64,000 bases of DNA from Loripinus fragilis (lineage: Eukaryota; Mollusca; Bivalvia; Lucinida; Lucinidae): contig CAXHUL010000525.1 of the NCBI GenBank assembly GCA_964019695.1, positions 377,001 through 441,000 of the forward strand. The letters are read 5' to 3'. Numbering within the stretch: the first letter of the stretch is position 1; every line of letters starts with the position of its first letter. Both the position numbers and the translations under genes were made by a program. The notes under the pieces were generated by a model that was not told the origin of the DNA, ran no database searches, and saw only the letters and a list, made by a program, of their open reading frames with translations. This document shows, piece by piece, positions 38,430-48,500 of this stretch.

Positions 38430-41400
38430 CATCACTTTGCAATAGGTTCCGGGGCTTTTCGCGAAGGTCGCGTTTTCTCAAACTTTGAGGGCATTAGTGG
38501 GTGGGGTGTGAAAACCTCCGAATGCATGGTTCTCAGCTCCTGCTGTGGGCAGCAAGCCAATTTTTTTTCCAAAATGTTGACCTATAAAAGAGCTTACTCG
38601 GGTGTGAAAATTATCATTGTGCGCGCGCGCCCCGGACCGCAATTATGATATTTCCTGTTTTCCCATAGGGCCCAAGGCAAATGGGGATAGCGGTTGTACG
38701 CGCTTTCTAAGGCTCTGATCGCTTTTAGATTTTGCACGCGGATAGGGCCAACAGAGGCGCAGGTATTGCCATGCGCACCCGCCCGCAACAATGTTTCGAT
38801 ACCGAGTTATCGGGGTGTGGAAGTCCGCCGCCCCGAAGCTTTACGCGCTTCCGTCTCGCGAACTACTATTTTCATCATGCCCACACGGGCATCAGTTTGT
38901 AGTACGGGAGGCCGTCTACAAATGGTGAAAATTTCAAAGCCTTCCGTCGGGAAATTAAAAAGTTATGAGCATTAGAAGATCTTCCCATTAGGCCCCATTA
39001 GGCCACAGTAGCCGACCGGGCCTAAAACTTGCGCGGGTCACTTTCACGGACGGGCTCGAAACTGGTGCCAGAAGTTAGCCCCCGACCAGTGCTTCATTGT
39101 GAGGCATTGCCTAAAATTTTCCGTCCCCCGAGTGCCGAGCAATAGCCCCTGAAAGGGCTTTCGGCACAATTTTCACGCCCTTATTTGAGCCACTTGTAGC
39201 CGAAGGAATTTTGCGCAAATGACTGAGAGGTGCTCCTGGGCACTGCTCATCACTTTGCAATAGGTTCCGGGGCTTTTCGCGAAGGTCGCGTTTTCTCAAA
39301 CTTTGAGGGCATTAGTGGGTGGGGTGTGAAAACCTCCGAATGCATGGTTCTCAGCTCCTGCTGTGGGCAGCAAGCCAATTTTTTTTCCAAAATGTTGACC
39401 TATAAAAGAGCTTACTCGGGTGTGAAAATTATCATTGTGCGCGCGCGCCCCGGACCGCAATTATGATATTTCCTGTTTTCCCATAGGGCCCAAGGCAAAT
39501 GGGGATAGCGGTTGTACGCGCTTTCTAAGGCTCTGATCGCTTTTAGATTTTGCACGCTGATAGGGCCAACAGAGGCGCAGGTATTGCCATGCGCACCCGC
39601 CCGCAACAATGTTTCGATACCGAGTTATCGGGGTGTGGAAGTCCGCCGCCCCGAAGCTTTACGCGCTTCCGTCTCGCGAACTACTATTTTCATCATGCCC
39701 ACACGGGCATCAGTTTGTAGTACGGGAGGCCGTCTACAAATGGTGAAAATTTCAAAGCCTTCCGTCGGGAAATTAAAAAGTTTTGAGCATTAGAAGATCT
39801 TCCCATTAGGCCCCATTAGGCCACAGTAGCCGACCGGGCCTAAAACTTGCGCGGGTCACTTTCACGGACGGGCTCGAAACTGGTGCCAGAAGTTAGCCCC
39901 CGACCAGTGCTTCATTGTGAGGCATTGCGTAAAATTTTCCGTCCCCCGAGTGCCGAGCAATAGCCCCTGAAAGGGCTTTCGGCACAATTTTCACGCCCTT
40001 ATTTGAGCCACTTGTAGCCGAAGGAATTTTGCGCAAATGACTGAGAGGTGCTCCTGGGCACTGCTCATCACTTTGCAATAGGTTCCGGGGCTTTTTGCGA
40101 AGGTCGCGTTTTCTCAAACTTTGAGGGCATTAGTTGGTGGGGTGTGAAAACCTCCGAATGCATGGTTCTCAGCTCCTGCTGTGGGCAGCAAGCCAATTTT
40201 TTTTCCAAAATGTTGACCTATAAAAGAGCTTACTCGGGTGTGAAAATTATCATTGTGCGCGCGCGCCCCGGACCGCAATTATGATATTTCCTGTTTTCCC
40301 ATAGGGCCCAAGGCAAATGGGGATAGCGGTTGTACACTCTTTCTAAGGCTCTGATCGCTTTTAGATTTTGCACGCGGATAGGGCCAACAGAGGCGCAGGT
40401 ATTGCCATGCGCGCCCGCCCGCAACAATGTTTCGATACCGAGTTATCGGGGTGTGGAAGTCCGCCGCCCCGAAGCTTTACGCGCTTCCGTCTCACGAACT
40501 ACTATTTTCATCATGCCCACACGGGCATCAGTTTGTAGTACGGGAGGCCGTCTACAAATGGTGAAAATTTCAAAGCCTTCCGTCGGGAAATTAAAAAGTT
40601 ATGAGCATTAGAAGATCTTCCCATTAGGCCCCATTAGGCCACAGTAGCCGACTGGGCCTAAAACTTGTGCGGGTCACTTTCACGGACGGGCTCGAAACTG
40701 GTGCCAGAAGTTAGCCCCTGACCAGTGCTTCATTGTGAGGCATTGCGTAAAATTTTCCGTCCCCCGAGTGCCGAGCAATAGCCCCTGAAAGGGCTTTCGG
40801 CACAATTTTCACGCCCTTATTTGAGCCACTTGTAGCCGAAGGAATTTTGCGCAAATGACTGAGAGGTGCTCCTGGGCACTGCTCATCACTTTGCAATAGG
40901 TTCCGGGGCTTTTCGCGAAGGTCGCGTTTTCTCAAACTTTGAGGGCATTAGTGGGTGGGGTGTGAAAACCTCCGAATGCATGGTTCTCAGCTCCTGCTGT
41001 GGGCAGCAAGCCAATTTTTTTTCCAAAATGTTGACCTATAAAAGAGCTTACTCGGGTGTGAAAATTATCATTGTGCGCGCGCGCCCCGGACCGCAATTAT
41101 GATATTTCCTGTTTTCCCATAGGGCCCAAGGCAAATGGGGATAGCGGTTGTACGCGCTTTCTAAGGCTCTGATCGCTTTTAGATTTTGCACGCGGATAGG
41201 GCCAACAGAGGCGCAGGTATTGCCATGCGCACCCGCCCGCAACAATGTTTCGATACCGAGTTATCGGGGTGTGGAAGTCCGCCGCCCCGAAGCTTTACGC
41301 GCTTCCGTCTCGCGAACTACTATTTTCATCATGCCCACACGGGCATCAGTTTGTAGTACGGGAGGCCGTCTACAAATGGTGAAAATTTCAAAGCCTTCCG

Positions 41401-41729
41401 TCGGGAAATTAAAAAGTTATGAGCATTAGAAGATCTTCCCATTAGGCCCCATTAGGCCACAGTAGCCGACCGGGCCTAAAACTTGCGCGGGTCACTTTCA
41501 CGAACGGGCTCGAAACTGGTGCCAGAAGTTAGCCCCCGACCAGTGCTTCATTGTGAGGCATTGCGTAAAATTTTCCGTCCCCCGAGTGCCGAGCAATAGC
41601 CCCTGAAAGGGCTTTCGGCACAATTTTCACGCCCTTATTTGAGCCACTTGTAGCCGAAGGAATTTTGCGCAAATGACTGAGAGGTGCTCCTGGGCACTGC
41701 TCATCACTTTGCAATAGGTTCCGGGGCTT

Positions 41730-41737
41730 TTCGCGAA
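41730..41737 (+). repeat. 8-bp palindrome TTCGCGAA
   Basis: A perfect palindrome containing an NruI-type TCGCGA core. It is changed to TTTGCGAA in monomers 50, 54 and 57 and to TTAGCGAA in 21 and 66, so it is not under obvious constraint. Confidence 0.7.
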
Positions 41738-41748
41738 GGTCGCGTTTT

Positions 41749-41761
41749 CTCAAACTTTGAG
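41749..41761 (+). repeat. Inverted repeat CTCAAA-C-TTTGAG
   Basis: Six-base arms are separated by one base. In monomers 65 and 66 the left arm becomes CGCAAA (52382 and 53201), a variant shared by these two neighbours. With so short a spacer it is more plausible as a dyad protein-binding site than as a hairpin; no factor is recognised. Confidence 0.6.
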
Positions 41762-41812
41762 GGCATTAGTGGGTGGGGTGTGAAAACCTCCGAATGCATG
41801 GTTCTCAGCTCC

Positions 41813-41826
41813 TGCTGTGGGCAGCA
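41813..41826 (+). repeat. Short hairpin TGCTG-TGGG-CAGCA
   Basis: A five-base-pair stem with a four-base loop, lying 29 bp upstream of the TATA box. I noticed no variation in it across the array. Function unknown. Confidence 0.55.
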
Positions 41827-41832
41827 AGCCAA

Positions 41833-41840
41833 TTTTTTTT
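41833..41840 (+). repeat. T8 homopolymer tract, length-variable between monomers
   Basis: The tract lies 14 bp upstream of the TATA box. Most monomers have T8. T7 occurs in monomers 15, 16, 26, 40, 62, 78 and 79, and T9 in monomers 2 and 30; monomer 73 has it interrupted by an A. It is a slippage site and also where sequencing error is most likely. It could act as a Pol III terminator-like or nucleosome-excluding tract, but nothing here shows that. Confidence 0.85.
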
Positions 41841-41854
41841 CCAAAATGTTGACC

Positions 41855-41891
41855 TATAAAAGAGCTTACTCGGGTGTGAAAATTATCATTG
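41855..41891 (+). promoter_or_regulatory. Core-promoter-like TATA box plus initiator in each monomer
   Basis: TATAAAAG lies at 41855-41862, and the initiator-like TCATTG at 41886-41891 puts its A 33 bp downstream of the first T. That spacing is close to the usual RNA polymerase II arrangement (TATA near -30). The octamer looks intact in all monomers: changes fall just next to it, for example GAGC to GATC in monomers 23 and 34, but not in it. The initiator is TTATTG in monomer 1. An ATTAAA word about 340 bp downstream (42226-42231) could serve as a weak poly(A) signal. Transcription is inference. With near-identical copies, conservation alone does not prove selection. Confidence 0.4.
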
Positions 41892-41902
41892 TGCGCGCGC
41901 GC
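41890..41902 (+). repeat. Alternating purine-pyrimidine run (TG/CG), possible Z-DNA
   Basis: TGTGCGCGCGCGC is 13 nt of strict alternation starting inside the initiator-like element. Such runs can adopt Z-DNA under negative supercoiling (established knowledge). It is a length hotspot: 4 bp shorter in monomers 21 and 32, 2 bp shorter in 22 and 33, 1 bp shorter in 67. Point changes break it in others, such as monomers 7, 14, 15, 26 and 45. Confidence 0.7.
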
Positions 41903-42170
41903 CCCGGACCGCAATTATGATATTTCCTGTTTTCCCATAGGGCCCAAGGCAAATGGGGATAGCGGTTGTACGCGCTTTCTAAGGCTCTGATCGCTTTTAG
42001 ATTTTGCACGCGGATAGGGCCAACAGAGGCGCAGGTATTGCCATGCGCACCCGCCCGCAACAATGTTTCGATACCGAGTTATCGGGGTGTGGAAGTCCGC
42101 CGCCCCGAAGCTTTACGCGCTTCCGTCTCGCGAACTACTATTTTCATCATGCCCACACGGGCATCAGTTT

Positions 42171-42191
42171 GTAGTACGGGAGGCCGTCTAC
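42171..42191 (+). repeat. Bulged hairpin GTAG-t-ACGG / CCGT-CTAC
   Basis: Eight base pairs with one bulged T and a GAGG loop. Monomers 3 and 5 share a two-base change in the right arm (CCGT to CTTT at 2120-2121 and 3757-3758) that disrupts the inner stem without compensation. That argues against strict structural selection. Confidence 0.55.
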
Positions 42192-42201
42192 AAATGGTGA
42201 A

Positions 42202-42228
42202 AATTTCAAAGCCTTCCGTCGGGAAATT
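42202..42228 (+). repeat. Inverted repeat AATTTC ... GAAATT
   Basis: Six-base arms flank a 15-base spacer that itself holds TTCC and GGAA words. A G-to-A change in the spacer/right arm recurs in monomers 36 and 74. Weak element; could be chance. Confidence 0.4.
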
Positions 42229-42246
42229 AAAAAGTTATGAGCATTA

Positions 42247-42256
42247 GAAGATCTTC
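42247..42256 (+). repeat. 10-bp palindrome GAAGATCTTC (BglII site)
   Basis: A perfect palindrome with AGATCT at its centre, present in nearly every monomer; a BglII digest should therefore release an 818-bp ladder. Monomer 14 is altered at 11188-11189, which also marks the left limit of the large duplication. Monomers 23 and 34 gain a second AGATCT where GAGCTT becomes GATCTT next to the TATA box. Confidence 0.75.
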
Positions 42257-42259
42257 CCA

Positions 42260-42297
42260 TTAGGCCCCATTAGGCCACAGTAGCCGACCGGGCCTAA
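42260..42297 (+). repeat. Two TTAGGCC words facing GGCCTAA
   Basis: TTAGGCC occurs at 42260 and again at 42270, 10 bp apart, and both are complementary to GGCCTAA at 42291-42297. The second copy gives a 7-bp stem with a 14-base loop; the first gives an alternative pairing. The 10-bp unit ATTAGGCCCC is expanded in monomer 76. The stem is broken in monomers 2 and 3, with no compensating change seen. Confidence 0.6.
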
Positions 42298-42403
42298 AAC
42301 TTGCGCGGGTCACTTTCACGGACGGGCTCGAAACTGGTGCCAGAAGTTAGCCCCCGACCAGTGCTTCATTGTGAGGCATTGCGTAAAATTTTCCGTCCCC
42401 CGA

Positions 42404-42439
42404 GTGCCGAGCAATAGCCCCTGAAAGGGCTTTCGGCAC
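42404..42439 (+). repeat. Compound stem-loop, 36 nt
   Basis: An outer stem GTGCCGA/TCGGCAC (7 bp) encloses an inner stem AGCCC/GGGCT (5 bp, loop CTGAAA), with an asymmetric internal loop GCAAT opposite T. It is the longest folded element I found in the monomer. Changes in single copies weaken it (GTGCAGA in monomers 9 and 61, GTGCGGA in 56 and 66, GTGCTGA in 2). None is compensated in the opposite arm. It could fold in DNA or in a transcript of either strand. Confidence 0.65.
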
Positions 42440-42481
42440 AATTTTCACGCCCTTATTTGAGCCACTTGTAGCCGAAGGAAT

Positions 42482-42491
42482 TTTGCGCAAA
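42482..42491 (+). repeat. 10-bp palindrome TTTGCGCAAA
   Basis: A perfect palindrome, about 36 bp before the phase start chosen here. Single-copy disruptions occur in monomers 38 (TTTGTGCAAA), 44 (TTTGAGCAAA) and 77 (TTTGCACAAA). No binding factor is recognised. Confidence 0.6.
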
Positions 42492-42501
42492 TGACTGAGA
42501 G

Positions 42502-42515
42502 GTGCTCCTGGGCAC
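42502..42515 (+). repeat. Small inverted repeat GTGC-TCCTGG-GCAC
   Basis: Four-base arms with a six-base loop. The loop is TCTTGG in monomers 15 and 26, a shared marker of the two 11-monomer blocks. Probably not functional by itself. Confidence 0.35.
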
Positions 42516-45500
42516 TGCTCATCACTTTGCAATAGGTTCCGGGGCTTTTCGCGAAGGTCGCGTTTTCTCAAACTTTGAGGGCATTAGTGGGTGGGGTGTG
42601 AAAACCTCCGAATGCATGGTTCTCAGCTCCTGCTGTGGGCAGCAAGCCAATTTTTTTTCCAAAATGTTGACCTATAAAAGAGCTTACTCGGGTGTGAAAA
42701 TTATCATTGTGCGCGCGCGCCCCGGACCGCAATTATGATATTTCCTGTTTTCCCATAGGGCCCAAGGCAAATGGGGATAGCGGTTGTACGCGCTTTCTAA
42801 GGCTCTGATCGCTTTTAGATTTTGCACGCGGATAGGGCCAACAGAGGCGCAGGTATTGCCATGCGCACCCGCCCGCAACAATGTTTCGATACCGAGTTAT
42901 TGGGGTGTGGAAGTCCGCCGCCCCGAAGCTTTACGCGCTTCCGTCTCGCGAACTACTATTTTCATCATGCCCACACGGGCATCAGTTTGTAGTACGGGAG
43001 GCCGTCTACAAATGGTGAAAATTTCAAAGCCTTCCGTCGGGAAATTAAAAAGTTTTGAGCATTAGAAGATCTTCCCATTAGGCCCCATTAGGCCACAGTA
43101 GCCGACCGGGCCTAAAACTTGCGCGGGTCACTTTCACGGACGGGCTCGAAACTGGTGCCAGAAGTTAGCCCCCGACCAGTGCTTCATTGTGAGGCATTGC
43201 GTAAAATTTTCCGTCCCCCGAGTGCCGAGCAATAGCCCCTGAAAGGGCTTTCGGCACAATTTTCACGCCCTTATTTGAGCCACTTGTAGCCGAAGGAATT
43301 TTGCGCAAATGACTGAGAGGTGCTCCTGGGCACTGCTCATCACTTTGCAATAGGTTCCGGGGCTTTTTGCGAAGGTCGCGTTTTCTCAAACTTTGAGGGC
43401 ATTAGTTGGTGGGGTGTGAAAACCTCCGAATGCATGGTTCTCAGCTCCTGCTGTGGGCAGCAAGCCAATTTTTTTTCCAAAATGTTGACCTATAAAAGAG
43501 CTTACTCGGGTGTGAAAATTATCATTGTGCGCGCGCGCCCCGGACCGCAATTATGATATTTCCTGTTTTCCCATAGGGCCCAAGGCAAATGGGGATAGCG
43601 GTTGTACGCGCTTTCTAAGGCTCTGATCGCTTTTAGATTTTGCACGCGGATAGGGCCAACAGAGGCGCAGGTATTGCCATGCGCACCCGCCCGCAACAAT
43701 GTTTCGATACCGAGTTATCGGGGTGTGGAAGTCCGCCGCCCCGAAGCTTTACGCGCTTCCGTCTCACAAACTACTATTTTCATCATGCCCACACGGGCAT
43801 CAGTTTGTAGTACGGGAGGCCGTCTACAAATGGTGAAAATTTCAAAGCCTTCCGTCGGGAAATTAAAAAGTTATGAGCATTAGAAGATCTTCCCATTAGG
43901 CCCCATTAGGCCACAGTAGCCGACCGGGCCTAAAACTTGCGCGGGTCACTTTCACGGACGGGCTCGAAACTGGTGCCAGAAGTTAGCCCCTGACCAGTGC
44001 TTCATTGTGAGGCATTGCGTAAAATTTTCCGTCCCCCGAGTGCCGAGCAATAGCCCCTGAAAGGGCTTTCGGCACAATTTTCACGCCCTTATTTGAGCCA
44101 CTTGTAGCCGAAGGAATTTTGCGCAAATGACTGAGAGGTGCTCCTGGGCACTGCTCATCACTTTGCAATAGGTTCCGGGGCTTTTCGCGAAGGTCGCGTT
44201 TTCTCAAACTTTGAGGGCATTAGTGGGTGGGGTGTGAAAACCTCCGAATGCATGGTTCTCAGCTCCTGCTGTGGGCAGCAAGCCAATTTTTTTTCCAAAA
44301 TGTTGACCTATAAAAGAGCTTACTCGGGTGTGAAAATTATCATTGTGCGCGCGCGCCCCGGACCGCAATTATGATATTTCCTGTTTTCCCATAGGGCCCA
44401 AGGCAAATGGGGATAGCGGTTGTACGCGCTTTCTAAGGCTCTGATCGCTTTTAGATTTTGCACGCGGATAGGGCCAACAGAGGCGCAGGTATTGCCATGC
44501 GCACCCGCCCGCAACAATGTTTCGATACCGAGTTATCGGGGTGTGGAAGTCCGCCGCCCTGAAGCTTTACGCGCTTCCGTCTCGCGAACTACTATTTTCA
44601 TCATGCCCACACGGGCATCAGTTTGTAGTACGGGAGGCCGTCTACAAATGGTGAAAATTTCAAAGCCTTCCGTCGGGAAATTAAAAAGTTATGAGCATTA
44701 GAAGATCTTCCCATTAGGCCCCATTAGGCCACAGTAGCCGACCGGGCCTAAAACTTGCGCGGGTCACTTTCACGAACGGGCTCGAAACTGGTGCCAGAAG
44801 TTAGCCCCCGACCAGTGCTTCATTGTGAGGCATTGCGTAAAATTTTCCGTCCCCCGAGTGCCGAGCAATAGCCCCTGAAAGGGCTTTCGGCACAATTTTC
44901 ACGCCCTTATTTGAGCCACTTGTAGCCGAAGGAATTTTGCGCAAATGACTGAGAGGTGCTCCTGGGCACTGCTCATCACTTTGCAATAGGTTCCGGGGCT
45001 TTTCGCGAAGGTCGCGTTTTCTCAAACTTTGAGGGCATTAGTGGGTGGGGTGTGAAAACCTCCGAATGCATGGTTCTCAGCTCCTGCTGTGGGCAGCAAG
45101 CCAATTTTTTTTCCAAAATGTTGACCTATAAAAGAGCTTACTCGGGTGTGAAAATTATCATTGTGCGCGCGCGCCCCGGACCGCAATTATGATATTTCCT
45201 GTTTTCCCATAGGGCCCAAGGCAAATGGGGATAGCGGTTGTACGCGCTTTCTAAGGCTCTGATCGCTTTTAGATTTTGCACGCGGATAGGGCCAACAGAG
45301 GCGCAGGTATTGCCATGCGCACCCGCCCGCAACAATGTTTCGATACCGAGTTATCGGGGTGTGGAAGTCCGCCGCCCCGAAGCTTTACGCGCTTCCGTCT
45401 CGCGAACTACTATTTTCATCATGCCCACACGGGCATCAGTTTGTAGTACGGGAGGCCGTCTACAAATGGTGAAAATTTCAAAGCCTTCCGTCGGGAAATT

Positions 45501-48500
45501 AAAAAGTTATGAGCATTAGAAGATCTTCCCATTAGGCCCCCTTAGGCCACAGTAGCCGACCGGGCCTAAAACTTGCGCGGGTCACTTTCACGGACGGGCT
45601 CGAAACTGGTGCCAGAAGTTAGCCCCCGACCAGTGCTTCATTGTGAGGCATTGCGTAAAATTTTCCGTCCCCCGAGTGCGGAGCAATAGCCCCTGAAAGG
45701 GCTTTCGGCACAATTTTCACGCCCTTATTTGAGCCACTTGTAGCCGAAGGAATTTTGCGCAAATGACTGAGAGGTGCTCCTGGGCACTGCTCATCACTTT
45801 GCAATAGGTTCCGGGGCTTTTTGCGAAGGTCGCGTTTTCTCAAACTTTGAGGGCATTAGTTGGTGGGGTGTGAAAACCTCCGAATGCATGGTTCTCAGCT
45901 CCTGCTGTGGGCAGCAAGCCAATTTTTTTTCCAAAATGTTGACCTATAAAAGAGCTTACTCGGGTGTGAAAATTATCATTGTGCGCGCGCGCCCCGGACC
46001 GCAATTATGATATTTCCTGTTTTCCCATAGGGCCCAAGGCAAATGGGGATAGCGATTGTACGCGCTTTCTAAGTCTCTGATCGCTTTTAGATTTTGCACG
46101 CGGATAGGGCCAACAGAGGCGCAGGTATTGCCATGCGCACCCGCCCGCAACAATGTTTCGATACCGAGTTATCGGGGTGTGGAAGTCCGCCGCCCCGAAG
46201 CTTTACGCGCTTCCGTCTCACGAACTACTATTTTCATCATGCCCACACGGGCATCAGTTTGTAGTACGGGAGGCCGTCTACAAATGGTGAAAATTTCAAA
46301 GCCTTCCGTCGGGAAATTAAAAAGTTATGAGCATTAGAAGATCTTCCCATTAGGCCCCATTAGGCCACAGTAGCCGACCGGGCCTAAAACTTGCGCGGGT
46401 CACTTTCACGGACGGGCTCGAAACTGGTGCCAGAAGTTAGCCCCTGACCAGTGCTTCATTGTGAGGCATTGCGTAAAATTTTCCGTCCCCCGAGTGCCGA
46501 GCAATAGCCCCTGAAAGGGCTTTCGGCACAATTTTCACGCCCTTATTTGAGCCACTTGTAGCCGAAGGAATTTTGCGCAAATGACTGAGAGGTGCTCCTG
46601 GGCACTGCTCATCACTTTGCAATAGGTTCCGGGGCTTTTCGCGAAGGTCGCGTTTTCTCAAACTTTGAGGGCATTAGTGGGTGGGGTGTGAAAACCTCCG
46701 AATGCATGGTTCTCAGCTCCTGCTGTGGGCAGCAAGCCAATTTTTTTTCCAAAATGTTGACCTATAAAAGAGCTTACTCGGGTGTGAAAATTATCATTGT
46801 GCGCGCGCGCCCCGGACCGCAATTATGATATTTCCTGTTTTCCCATAGGGCCCAAGGCAAATGGGGATAGCGGTTGTACGCGCTTTCTAAGGCTCTGATC
46901 GCTTTTAGATTTTGCACGCGGATAGGGCCAATAGAGGCGCAGGTATTGCCATGCGCACCCGCCCGCAACAATGTTTCGATACCGAGTTATCGGGGTGTGG
47001 AAGTCCGCCGCCCCGAAGCTTTACGCGCTTCCGTCTCGCGAACTACTATTTTCATCATGCCCACACGGGCATCAGTTTGTAGTACGGGAGGCCGTCTACA
47101 AATGGTGAAAATTTCAAAGCCTTCCGTCGGGTAATTAAAAAGTTATGAGCATTAGAAGATCTTCCCATTAGGCCCCATTAGGCCACAGTAGCCGACCGGG
47201 CCTAAAACTTGCGCGGGTCACTTTCACGAACGGGCTCGAAACTGGTGCCAGAAGTTAGCCCCCGACCAGTGCTTCATTGTGAGGCATTGCGTAAAATTTT
47301 CCGTCCCCCGAGTGCCGAGCAATAGCCCCTGAAAGGGCTTTCGGCACAATTTTCACGCCCTTATTTGAGCCACTTGTAGCCGAAGGAATTTTGCGCAAAT
47401 GACTGAGAGGTGCTCCTGGGCACTGCTCATCACTTTGCAATAGGTTCCGGGGCTTTTCGCGAAGGTCGCGTTTTCTCAAACTTTGAGGGCATTAGTGGGT
47501 GGGGTGTGAAAACCTCCGAATGCATGGTTCTCAGCTCCTGCTGTGGGCAGCAAGCCAATTTTTTTTCCAAAATGTTGACCTATAAAAGAGCTTACTTGGG
47601 TGTGAAAATTATCATTGTGCGCGCGCGCCCCGGACCGCAATTATGATATTTCCTGTTTTCCCATAGGGCCCAAGGCAAATGGGGATAGCGGTTGTACGCG
47701 CTTTCTAAGGCTCTGATTGCTTTTAGATTTTGCACGCGGATAGGGCCAACAGAGGCGCAGGTATTGCCATGCGCACCCGCCCGCAACAATGTTTCGATAC
47801 CGAGTTATCGGGGTGTGGAAGTCCGCCGCCCCGAAGCTTTACGCGCTTCCGTCTCACGAACTACTATTTTCATCATGCCCACACGGGCATCAGTTTGTAG
47901 TACGGGAGGCCGTCTACAAATGGTGAAAATTTCAAAGCCTTCCGTCGGGAAATTAAAAAGTTATGAGCATTAGAAGATCTTCCCATTAGGCCCCATTAGG
48001 CCACAGTAGCCGACCGGGCCTAAAACTTGCGCTGGTCACTTTCACGGACGGGCTCGAAACTGGTGCCAGAAGTTAGCCCCTGACCAGTGCTTCATTGTGA
48101 GGCATTGCGTAAAATTTTCCGTCCCCCGAGTGCCGAGCAATAGCCCCTGAAAGGGCTTTCGGCACAATTTTCAAGCCCTTATTTGAGCCACTTGTAGCCG
48201 AAGGAATTTTGCGCAAATGACTGAGAGGTGCTCCTGGGCACTGCTCATCACTTTGCAATAGGTTCCGGGGCTTTTCGCGAAGGTCGCGTTTTCTCAAACT
48301 TTGAGGGCATTAGTGGGTGGGGTGTGAAAACCTCCGAATGCATGGTTCTCAGCTCCTGCTGTGGGCAGCAAGCCAATTTTTTTTCCAAAATGTTGACCTA
48401 TAAAAGAGCTTACTCGGATGTGAAAATTATCATTGTGCGCGCGCGCCCCGGACCGCAATTATGATATTTCCTGTTTTCCCATAGGGCCCAAGGCAAATGG

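Larger units (their letters stand above)
41702..42519 (+). repeat. Monomer 52, consensus-like reference copy (818 bp)
   Basis: This copy carries the majority base at every position I compared, so the internal elements are annotated here; the same elements occur at the same phase in the other monomers. In order the unit holds: a TTCGCGAA palindrome, an inverted repeat CTCAAA-C-TTTGAG, a TGCTG/CAGCA hairpin, a T8 tract, a TATA box, an initiator-like TCATTG, an alternating GC run, about 270 bp with no clear structure, a bulged GTAG/CTAC hairpin, an AATTTC/GAAATT inverted repeat, a 10-bp palindrome at a BglII site, two TTAGGCC words facing GGCCTAA, a compound 36-nt stem-loop, and a TTTGCGCAAA palindrome. 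No convincing shorter sub-repeat builds the 818 bp, although GGGTGTGAAAA occurs twice (phases about 76 and 170) and ATAGGGCC twice (about 235 and 313). Confidence 0.93.

Noticed and set aside
41851..41880. Bacterial promoter (TTGACC near TATAAA)
   Set aside because: The two words abut instead of being about 17 bp apart, and nothing else in the window is bacterial.
42260..42276. Telomeric repeat tract
   Set aside because: The TTAGGC words are 10 bp apart and only two per monomer, not contiguous hexamers.
42324..42350. tRNA B-box or tRNA-derived SINE suggested by GGGCTCGAAACTGG
   Set aside because: It resembles GGTTCGANNCC only loosely, no five-base T-stem closes around it, and no A-box or acceptor stem lies at the right distance.
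41702..42519. CENP-B box
   Set aside because: I compared every CGGG and CCCG word on both strands with the NTTCGNNNNANNCGGGN pattern and none fits.
41702..42519. Tandem 5S rRNA, spliced-leader or snRNA gene repeat
   Set aside because: The unit length would suit such clusters, but I see no 5S internal control region, spliced-leader exon or snRNA core sequence on either strand.
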